From: Treponema sp. | Lineage (GTDB): Bacteria > Spirochaetota > Spirochaetia > Treponematales > Breznakiellaceae | DNA: 12,381 bases | Direction: 5' to 3' | Assembly: GCA_031278025.1 (NCBI GenBank) | Contig: JAITLF010000345.1 | Span: forward strand, 1-12,381 | Shown: positions 1 through 5,594 of the stretch, one piece after another | How the letters are laid out: each line of letters starts with the position of its first letter | Numbering within the stretch: position 1 is the first letter of the stretch | Notes under the pieces: generated by a model | Told to the model about the DNA's origin: nothing | The model's database searches: none | Seen by the model: only the letters and a program-made list of their open reading frames with translations | Position numbers and translations under genes: made by a program

Positions 1-9
1 ACACATTAT

Positions 10-109
10 GGACAGACTACCTTAAAACAGGCATTTTGCGCACCGTTTTGGTACAAAACGGGAGCAAATGCAAGGTCTGTCCGCAAAGTAACCGACTTTG
101 TGGACAGAC
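10..109. repeat. Nested, alternative inverted repeats 3' of the desulfurase gene
   Basis: The 8-mer GGACAGAC occurs at 10-17 and 102-109, and its reverse complement GTCTGTCC lies between them at 75-82, so the middle copy can pair with either flank. Pairing with the right copy gives 8 bp, a G-T wobble, CAAAGT (84-89) with ACTTTG (95-100) and a 5-nt loop. Pairing with the left copy gives a long bulged stem: 10-16 with 76-82, CCTT (20-23) with AAGG (72-75), GCATTT (31-36) with AAATGC (66-71), GC (38-39) with GC (64-65), and CCGTTTTG (43-50) with CAAAACGG (54-61) around a 3-nt loop. On the minus strand the right-hand hairpin begins 1 nt after the desulfurase stop codon. No T-tract follows either stem, so it is not a classical intrinsic terminator. 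It could be an RNA-stability or 3'-end element, or a copy of a repetitive palindromic family. Confidence 0.7.
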
Positions 110-110
110 A

Positions 111-1688
111 CTAAATAGCTCCTTTTTTTAATTCCCATAACGCCGAGCTGAGCCTGTCGATCTCGTCCGGCGTGTTGTAAAAGGCAATGGACGGGCGCAC
201 AGTTCCCTCAAGGCCGAAGAAACGGTGTACCGGCTGGGCGCAGTGGTGGCCGGCGCGGACGGCGATCCCCCGGCTTGAGAGATGTTTGCCGACTTCCTCA
301 AGGCCGCGCCCTTCAAGCACAAAGGAGAGGACGCCGGCCTTTTCCGCGGCGGTTCCGATGAGGCGCAGGCCGGGGATTTTTTCAAGCTCCCCTATGCCGT
401 ATTGCAGGAGTTCATGTTCCCACGCGGCGATATTCCGTATGCCGATCTCCGAAACATAGTCCAGCGCCGCGCCGAGGCCCACCGCGTCGGCGATGCTGCC
501 GGTGCCGGCCTCGAATTTCGCGGGGGGCTTTTGATACCGGGTGCGCTCGAAGCTGACATCGGCAATCATGTTGCCGCCGCCCTGATACGGACGGGCCGCT
601 TCCAGCACATCGCTTTTGCCGTACAGCGCCCCGATGCCCGTGGGCCCGAAGATCTTGTGCCCGGAAAAAACAAAGAAATCCGCGTCCAGGGCGGCGACAT
701 TCACCGGAATATGCGACACCGACTGCGCCCCGTCAATGAGTATTCGCACGCCGTGGGCATGGGCGATTTGTACCAGTTCCGCGGCCGGCGTAATCGTGCC
801 CAGGGCGTTTGACACGTGGGTTACCGCGGCAAAACGGGTGCGGCTGTTGAAGAGCTTTTCGTACTCCGAAAGAATGATCTGCCCGTTCCGGTCAATCGGC
901 GCGGCCCGCAGAACCGCTCCGGCCTCCTCCGCGACAAGCTGCCAGGGGACGATGTTGGCGTGGTGTTCCAGCATGGTGAGGATTATCTCGTCCCCGGCTT
1001 TGAGCAGCGGTTTGACGTAAGAGCGCGCCGCAAGGTTGATCCCTTCGGTGGTTCCCCGTACGTACACGATGTTGTCCGGCGAGGGCGCGCCCAGGAAGCG
1101 GGCAATCTTCGCCCGTGCTTCTTCGTAGGCGTTGGTGGAACGCTCCGCCAGTTCATGCGCTCCCCGGTGGACGTTGGAATTTTCATGCTCGTAGTAATAG
1201 GAAAGGCGCTCAATCACCTGCCGGGGCCGCTGGGTGGTGGCGGCGTTATCGAACCACGCCAGGTTTTGCCCTCCCGATACCTTTTCCGCGAGAATGGGAA
1301 AGTCGGCGCGGATTGATGCGAGGCTTCGATGTCCGATATTAATGGAAGAAACGGCAGCCGGTGAGGACGCGGAAAGCGCGGAGAGAGGGCTGTTATTCGA
1401 TAGAGTATCTATCCCTTCCGCGTCTTTCGGGATAACAACCGGCGTATAAACCTCAGGTGAAACAGCGTCTGATACCGGTTGGGGGGCGCTGTTTGAAGCC
1501 TCTCCAGCCGGGGAACGGCGAATGTCCCAGGGATTTTCAAAAAAGCGTCCGCCTGTAGCGATCTTGGGACTGTTCAACGCGGCGGCATTGCCGAATTCGG
1601 GAAAATATTCCGAGGCCAATGCCGTGATGTCCGCTTCGCTTGGCAGGCCCCAATCGGCGGGGTTAGACCGGCTGCTGGGTATATTCAT
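111..1688 (-). CDS. Family 2A encapsulin cargo: SufS-type cysteine desulfurase with N-terminal loading domain
   Basis: PLP-dependent cysteine desulfurase (525 aa) that takes sulfur from L-cysteine as an enzyme persulfide and releases alanine. Residues ~121-525 are a full group II SufS/CsdA domain: N-terminal block with DNAATTQRP (147-155), EHHANIVPW (241-249), the PLP-phosphate/ring Asp319 in IDGAQ, Schiff-base Lys345 in FSGHK, and catalytic Cys483 in RAGHHCAQP. Residues 1-120 precede the enzyme core, are Ser/Pro/Ala-rich and look disordered apart from a helix-like start and a conserved-looking GGRFFENPWDIRR segment (46-58). Such an extension is characteristic of desulfurases packaged in family 2A encapsulins. 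The ATG at 1688 was chosen because an upstream in-frame ATG (1793) lies deep in the shell gene and adds residues without desulfurase character. The gene overlaps the shell gene by 26 bp, with only a weak G-rich ribosome site (GGGGGA), suggesting translational coupling. Stop is TAG. Confidence 0.93.
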   Translation of the reverse strand: MNIPSSRSNPADWGLPSEADITALASEYFPEFGNAAALNSPKIATGGRFFENPWDIRRSPAGEASNSAPQPVSDAVSPEVYTPVVIPKDAEGIDTLSNNSPLSALSASSPAAVSSINIGHRSLASIRADFPILAEKVSGGQNLAWFDNAATTQRPRQVIERLSYYYEHENSNVHRGAHELAERSTNAYEEARAKIARFLGAPSPDNIVYVRGTTEGINLAARSYVKPLLKAGDEIILTMLEHHANIVPWQLVAEEAGAVLRAAPIDRNGQIILSEYEKLFNSRTRFAAVTHVSNALGTITPAAELVQIAHAHGVRILIDGAQSVSHIPVNVAALDADFFVFSGHKIFGPTGIGALYGKSDVLEAARPYQGGGNMIADVSFERTRYQKPPAKFEAGTGSIADAVGLGAALDYVSEIGIRNIAAWEHELLQYGIGELEKIPGLRLIGTAAEKAGVLSFVLEGRGLEEVGKHLSSRGIAVRAGHHCAQPVHRFFGLEGTVRPSIAFYNTPDEIDRLSSALWELKKGAI

Positions 1689-2616
1689 AGTAGTCCCCCA
1701 CTTCCACATCTTCCAGCACGGCAACGGCGTCATCGGCGAGGATGGCTGCGGAGCAGTACACCGAGAGGAGGTACGAGGCAACGCCGTTGTCATCGATGCC
1801 CCGGAAGCGTACCGAAAGACCCCGGCTCTGTTCGCCGGGAACGCCGGCCTGGTAGAGACCTACAACGCCGCGTTTGCTTTCGCCGGTACGGATCAGGAGG
1901 ATATTCGTCTTGCCGGTTTTGGCTTTGGGATTTTTAAGGCCGTCCACAAAAAGCTTGTCCGTGGGAATAAGGGGAATGCCCCGCCAGGCGATAAAGGTTC
2001 CTCCGGCAATGTTCACCGTTACCGGCGGCACGCCGCGCCTGGTGCATTCCCGCTCGAACGCGGCGATGGCCCGTGGGTGGGCGAGGAAGAAGCCCGGTTC
2101 TTTCCACACCTTCGTGATAAGCTCGTCCAGGTCGTCGGGCATGGGCCGTCCATAGCGGGTTTGTATCCGCTGGCCCTCCGCGGCGTTTTTGAGGAGACCA
2201 TAATCATCGCTGTTGATGATCTGGCTTTCCTGCCGCTCTTTGAGGCTTTCGATTGCCAGTTTGATCTGCTCGTCAATCTGCCTGTACGGCGAACTGTAGA
2301 CATCGGAAATTTTGGTGTCTACGTTGATGATCGTTGAGATCGAGTTAAGCTGATACTCCCGAGGTTTCGCCGTATAGTCCACGAAGCCCTGGGGTATCTC
2401 CGCCTTTTTTGGGTCCTGGCTGCACAGAATGTCCAGGGGCGTTTCGCCCTCGGCAACGCGGTTGACCCGGTAAATGCCCGATTCCAGGCCCTTGAATTCC
2501 AGCACCCTGGTAAGCCACTTGGGGGTAAGGGAGCCGAACTGGGGCGGTGTTTTGGTGACGTTGGCAAGCTGATACGCCGCCGCCCGTCCCAATGCGTTGA
2601 TTGTCTTTTCTGCCAT
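1663..2616 (-). CDS. Family 2A encapsulin nanocompartment shell protein
   Basis: HK97-fold shell protein of 317 aa, the length expected for family 2A (SrpI-type) encapsulins; there is no cyclic-nucleotide-binding insertion, which separates it from family 2B. I recognise the N-terminal block: a helical arm ending in TKTPPQ (21-26), then LTPKWLTRVLEF (30-41), SGIYRVNR (46-53) and a conserved IPQGF (74-78). Later blocks are an E-loop/spine-helix region (~85-150), DDLDELITKVWKEPGFFLAHPRAI within 161-184, GGTFIAWRGIPLIPTDK (205-221) and a hydrophobic A-domain end (~275-310). It should self-assemble into an icosahedral cage around the desulfurase encoded just downstream. A strong ribosome site (AAGGAG, 7-nt spacing) precedes the ATG, in keeping with a shell protein needed in excess over cargo. 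It starts 27 bp after the MoeZ-like gene. Older annotations of this family include SrpI, CRP/FNR-like or hypothetical protein. Confidence 0.92.
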   Translation of the reverse strand: MAEKTINALGRAAAYQLANVTKTPPQFGSLTPKWLTRVLEFKGLESGIYRVNRVAEGETPLDILCSQDPKKAEIPQGFVDYTAKPREYQLNSISTIINVDTKISDVYSSPYRQIDEQIKLAIESLKERQESQIINSDDYGLLKNAAEGQRIQTRYGRPMPDDLDELITKVWKEPGFFLAHPRAIAAFERECTRRGVPPVTVNIAGGTFIAWRGIPLIPTDKLFVDGLKNPKAKTGKTNILLIRTGESKRGVVGLYQAGVPGEQSRGLSVRFRGIDDNGVASYLLSVYCSAAILADDAVAVLEDVEVGDYYEYTQQPV

Positions 2617-2623
2617 AATGTTT

Positions 2624-2629
2624 CTCCTT
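2624..2629 (-). promoter_or_regulatory. Strong ribosome binding site of the encapsulin gene
   Basis: AAGGAG on the minus strand, 7 nt before the shell ATG. It is stronger than the G-rich site before the cargo gene (GGGGGA, inside the shell coding region), which would favour shell over cargo production. Confidence 0.75.
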
Positions 2630-2643
2630 CTTATTGGTCCTGT

Positions 2644-3816
2644 TTAATAAACAGGTAGTGACCTGTCCACTTCCCGCGCCCAGGCGTTCACGCCGTCTTT
2701 CAGGTTGATGAGACGGCCCTGGTAACCGGCTTCGCGTAAGGCGCGAATGGCAAAGACGCTCCGCCGGCCGATTTTACAGATGAACACCGCGTCGATGGCG
2801 GGATCAAATTCGTCAATACGCCGGGCCATCTGCCCCAGGGGGATTGCCTTTGCCTGTGGAAATTGTGCGATGGCCCGCTCGTGGGGTTCCCGGATGTCGA
2901 TGATTTGAAGCGGTTCATGCGCGTCAAACCGCGCCTTGAGTTCCGCCGCGGTAATTGTTTCGACCGGTTCTTCCCCGTCGTTTTTCTTGAGGCCGCAGAA
3001 TTGCTCGTAATCGATAAGTTCATGGATTACGGGATTCGCGCCGCACACAGGGCAGGCGCTTTCTTTGTCCAGTTTGAGTTCCCGGAATTTCATGTTCCAC
3101 GCGTCAAAAAGCAGGAGCCGCCCGATAAGGCTTTCTCCGCCGCCTGCAATGAGTTTGATTACCTCGTTGGCCTGGACGCAGCCGACAATACCGGGCAGCA
3201 CTCCGACGACGCCGCCTTCGGCGCAGGAGGGTACCAGGCCCGGCGGCGGGGGTTCCGGGTAGAGGCAGCGGTAGCAGGGGCCTTCTTTGGCGTAGAACAC
3301 CGAGGCCTGTCCCTCGAACTGAAATACGGAGCCGTAGACGTTGGGTTTTCCCAAAAGTACGCAGGCGTCGTTGATCAGGTAGCGGGTCTGGTAGTTGTCG
3401 GTACCGTCGGCCACGATGTCGTAGTCCCCGATGATTTCCAGGGCGTTGGCGCTGGAGAGCATGGTGTTGTGGGTGATGATGTTGATGTGGGGGTTGATGC
3501 CCCTGAGCCGGTCTTTGGCGGACGCGACTTTGGGCCGCCCTATATCCCGGACGCTGTGGATCACCTGGCGCTGGAGGTTCGACTCTTCCACCAGGTCGAA
3601 GTCCGCGATCCCCAGGGTTCCCACTCCGGCGGCGGCCAGGTACAGCCCCAGGGGCGCGCCCAGGCCGCCGGTTCCCACCAAAAGTACCTTCGCCGCCTTG
3701 AGCCGCTTCTGCCCTTCCACGCCGATCTCGGGCAGCAGCAGGTGCCGGCTGTAGCGGGAAATTTCCCCGGCGGAAAGATCCTCCAGGCGGCTGCCGGGGA
3801 TCACGCTGAACGCCAT
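2644..3816 (-). CDS. moeZ: MoeZ/MoeB-type E1-like adenylyltransferase with C-terminal rhodanese domain
   Basis: Activates the C-terminal Gly of a ubiquitin-like sulfur carrier by ATP-dependent adenylation, then helps convert it to a thiocarboxylate. Residues ~15-260 are the ThiF/MoeB domain: SRYSRHLLLPEIG (20-32), nucleotide loop GTGGLG (48-53), DLVEESNLQRQ (74-84), DGTDNYQTR (137-145) with Asp140, and Cys198 in the loop before GVVGVLPG. Zinc is held by Cys181/Cys184 and Cys255/Cys258. Residues ~285-390 are a rhodanese domain whose persulfide Cys is Cys347 (IFICKIGRR-type loop). Among known proteins, Mycobacterium MoeZ has this architecture and charges both MoaD and CysO. Here the carrier gene sits immediately upstream and overlaps by 16 bp, and the desulfurase and shell follow, so a desulfurase > rhodanese > carrier relay is the natural reading. 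ATG at 3816 has a weak GGGGA site. Confidence 0.9.
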   Translation of the reverse strand: MAFSVIPGSRLEDLSAGEISRYSRHLLLPEIGVEGQKRLKAAKVLLVGTGGLGAPLGLYLAAAGVGTLGIADFDLVEESNLQRQVIHSVRDIGRPKVASAKDRLRGINPHINIITHNTMLSSANALEIIGDYDIVADGTDNYQTRYLINDACVLLGKPNVYGSVFQFEGQASVFYAKEGPCYRCLYPEPPPPGLVPSCAEGGVVGVLPGIVGCVQANEVIKLIAGGGESLIGRLLLFDAWNMKFRELKLDKESACPVCGANPVIHELIDYEQFCGLKKNDGEEPVETITAAELKARFDAHEPLQIIDIREPHERAIAQFPQAKAIPLGQMARRIDEFDPAIDAVFICKIGRRSVFAIRALREAGYQGRLINLKDGVNAWAREVDRSLPVY

Positions 3817-4121
3817 GATCCGTCCCCGCTTCGCGGGCCGGCCCCGGCGCCGCCGGCGATGGCGGGGACCAGCATGAGGACCGCGCCGCCAGTCAGGGGG
3901 GTGTCCAGGCCCTGGAGCTTTTTGATGTTGGCGTCCCCCACAAAAACATTGATGAAGGATCGAAGCCCGCCGTCCTCCTGGTAAAGATGCTGTTTGATCT
4001 CCGGGTACTGTACCGTCAGGGCCGCCAGGGCCGCCCCTACGGTGTCCCCGTCAACCTGTACTTCATCCCGCCGGTCCGTAAAATTCCGCAGGACCGTGGG
4101 AATTTGTATGATCACCGCCAT
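3801..4121 (-). CDS. cysO: CysO/MoaD-like ubiquitin-fold sulfur carrier with C-terminal tail
   Basis: Small beta-grasp sulfur carrier (106 aa). The start (MAVIIQIPTVLRNFT), the central INVFVGDANIKKLQGLDTPL (57-76) and VLMLVPAIAGG (81-91) match the CysO branch of the MoaD/ThiS superfamily; CysO proteins normally end in a similar VPAxAGG. The carrier is adenylated at the terminal Gly, receives sulfur as a thiocarboxylate, and gives it to CysM. Here translation does not stop at Gly90-Gly91 but continues for 15 residues (92-106) into the start of moeZ. No stop codon occurs in any frame between the Gly-Gly codons and the moeZ ATG, so a single indel error does not explain it. The tail would have to be cut off for function, and the adjacent JAMM protease is the obvious candidate. 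Strong site GGAGGAGG before the ATG; 10 bp overlap with the protease gene. Confidence 0.85.
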   Translation of the reverse strand: MAVIIQIPTVLRNFTDRRDEVQVDGDTVGAALAALTVQYPEIKQHLYQEDGGLRSFINVFVGDANIKKLQGLDTPLTGGAVLMLVPAIAGGAGAGPRSGDGSWRSA

Positions 4122-4537
4122 ATTGATAGTTCCTCCTCCAAAAATTGATTTCGATTATCAGCGAGTTCCCAACTGGTTAAATCCCCCGCCCTGCCCCCCT
4201 CTACCGGCACGATGAGGTAGGAATAGCAGGGCAGGGCCTGTTCCCGGTCATAGTCCGAAGGCCGGGCGGGATGATCCGGGTGGGAATGGTAAATCCCCAG
4301 GATGTCCTTTTTTTGCCGCCGGGCCTCCTTTTCGGCCCCCAGAAAGTCCTCGGGGGTAATGACAAAACGGTGGTACCGTTCCCCCGCTTCCCGGCTGTTC
4401 TCCACCGCCAAAACAACATCGGCCCGCTTTTCCCCCTCCTCCATACGGCCAAGCAAAAAGCCGCAGCATTCGTTGGGAAAGGCCCGCTCCCCCTCTTCGC
4501 GGATCCGTCGTTCCGCTTCGGCGTGCAGGGCTATCAT
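4112..4537 (-). CDS. mec: Mec+-like JAMM/JAB metalloprotease (CysO-cysteine peptidase)
   Basis: Zinc isopeptidase/peptidase of the JAB1/MPN+ (JAMM) family, 141 aa. The motif is complete: Glu23 in PNECCGFLLG, and HSHPDHPARPSDYD (84-97) giving His84, His86, Ser94 and Asp97 in the H-x-H-x7-S-x2-D arrangement. In Mycobacterium the homologue Mec+ hydrolyses the CysO-cysteine adduct to free cysteine and regenerate the carrier; related JAMM enzymes (QbsD with QbsE) trim residues after the Gly-Gly of sulfur carriers. Both activities make sense here given the tailed carrier encoded next. The ATG at 4537 overlaps the cysM stop as ATGA, the hallmark of coupled translation, and gives the usual family length; a start 14 codons further upstream is open but inside cysM and without family-like sequence. 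Confidence 0.88.
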   Translation of the reverse strand: MIALHAEAERRIREEGERAFPNECCGFLLGRMEEGEKRADVVLAVENSREAGERYHRFVITPEDFLGAEKEARRQKKDILGIYHSHPDHPARPSDYDREQALPCYSYLIVPVEGGRAGDLTSWELADNRNQFLEEELSIWR

Positions 4538-5478
4538 GGGCCGGTTCCCGCCTTTTTGTCCGGGGCGGGCCCGTTCCAAAACTGATCCGACACGTAGCGC
4601 ATCCCCGTATCGCAGAGAACCGTTACGATCACCGCGGGGGCGGCGAGGGTTTCCGCCAGCTTCAGGGCCCCCAGGACATTGGCGGCCGAACTGACCCCCG
4701 CATGGATCCCTTCCTCCCTGGCCAGCCGCCGGGCCGTTTCGTAGGCCTCCCCGGTGTTCACCTCCAGAAAGGCGTCGGCCTGGTTTTCGTCGTAAAAACC
4801 GGGTTTGATGGTGCTGGCCATGTGTTTGGTCCCTTCGATCCCGTGGAAGGGGGAATCGGGTTGGAGGGCGATCACGGCAACGGCGGCCTTCAGTTCCTTG
4901 AGCCGCCGGGAAGTCCCCATAAAGGTACCAGAAGTCCCCATGCTGCAGATAAAATGGGTCAGCCTCCCGCCGGTCTGTTCCCAGATTTCCGGGGCCGTAC
5001 TCCGGTAGTGGGCCCGCCAGTTGGCGTCGTTGTGGTACTGGTTGGGGTAAAAGTACCGTTCAGGGTGGGCCCGGGCCTCTTCCCCGGCGGCCAGAAACGC
5101 GCCGTCGGACCCTTCCAGGGGGCTGGTTTCCACGATCTCCGCGCCGTACTGCCGCATGATCCCCTTCCGTTCCGCCGAGGCGTTGGCGGGGAGGAAGACC
5201 TTTACCGGAAAACCCAGGGCCGCCCCCATCATGGCGTAGGCAATGCCGGTATTGCCGCTGGTGGCGTCGATGATGGTCTTCCCCGGCGCCAGCTTCCCCG
5301 CGGCCAGCCCTTCCAGCAGCATGGCTTTGGCGGCCCGGTCCTTCACCGACCCCGAGGGGTTGCAGAATTCGGCCTTGGCATAGATGGAGACCCCGGCGGG
5401 CCGGGGCCTTCCCGGTTTCAGGGAGATTTTTGACAGTTCCAACAGGGGCGTATTCCCCACCAAATCCAGTATCGTCAT
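4534..5478 (-). CDS. cysM: Cysteine synthase, CysM type
   Basis: Fold-type II PLP enzyme (314 aa) of the O-acetylserine/O-phosphoserine sulfhydrylase family. VGNTPLLEL opens the protein (7-15); Schiff-base Lys46 is in PSGSVKDR (41-48); the substrate loop is TSGNTG (73-78); the PLP-phosphate loop is GTSGT (181-185). The C-terminal half (HGIEGTKHM 212-220, PGFYD 226-230, EGIHAGVSSAA 256-266) is closer to mycobacterial CysM than to CysK as I remember these families. Mycobacterial CysM uses thiocarboxylated CysO and O-phosphoserine, and the following carrier, JAMM and MoeZ genes support that role here. The Arg that selects phosphoserine in CysM may correspond to Lys218, which is an inference from an alignment by eye. 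No serine acetyltransferase gene is in the window. First gene of the cluster, with its own promoter; the ATG has no strong Shine-Dalgarno sequence. Confidence 0.88.
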   Translation of the reverse strand: MTILDLVGNTPLLELSKISLKPGRPRPAGVSIYAKAEFCNPSGSVKDRAAKAMLLEGLAAGKLAPGKTIIDATSGNTGIAYAMMGAALGFPVKVFLPANASAERKGIMRQYGAEIVETSPLEGSDGAFLAAGEEARAHPERYFYPNQYHNDANWRAHYRSTAPEIWEQTGGRLTHFICSMGTSGTFMGTSRRLKELKAAVAVIALQPDSPFHGIEGTKHMASTIKPGFYDENQADAFLEVNTGEAYETARRLAREEGIHAGVSSAANVLGALKLAETLAAPAVIVTVLCDTGMRYVSDQFWNGPAPDKKAGTGP

Positions 5479-5507
5479 ACCAATAAAATTATTCCGATAG
5501 ACATACT

Positions 5508-5536
5508 AAGATATATGCAAAAGTGGTATATGTCAA
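5508..5536 (-). promoter_or_regulatory. Sigma70-type promoter of the sulfur operon
   Basis: On the minus strand a perfect -35 TTGACA (5531-5536) is followed after exactly 17 nt by TATCTT (5508-5513), four of six matches to TATAAT. Transcription would start near 5500, giving a leader of about 20-25 nt before the cysM ATG. The AT-rich leader contains TATCGGAATAATTTTATT; no strong ribosome site is visible. Confidence 0.6.
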
Positions 5537-5594
5537 TAGCTCTTCACGGGACACGAGACGGGGGCAGCGGGCAAGAACGTTTTTTGCCGCCGGC

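Noticed and set aside
111..1793. Longer desulfurase start at 1793
   Set aside because: The first 35 residues are the shell gene read in another frame and look unlike any desulfurase; ATG 1688 gives a sensible extension and small overlap.
2863..3984. Long plus-strand open frame opposite moeZ and cysO
   Set aside because: It is antisense to clearly conserved genes and has no recognisable motif; GC-rich coding DNA often leaves such shadow frames.
3801..4121. Carrier as ThiS (thiamine) or MoaD (molybdopterin)
   Set aside because: The VPAIAGG ending and the JAMM and CysM neighbours fit CysO better, and no thiazole or molybdopterin genes are present; cross-use cannot be excluded.
5570..5588. Palindrome just after the reductase gene as a terminator
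   Set aside because: The arms meet with almost no loop and no T-tract follows on the minus strand; a weak imperfect palindrome only.
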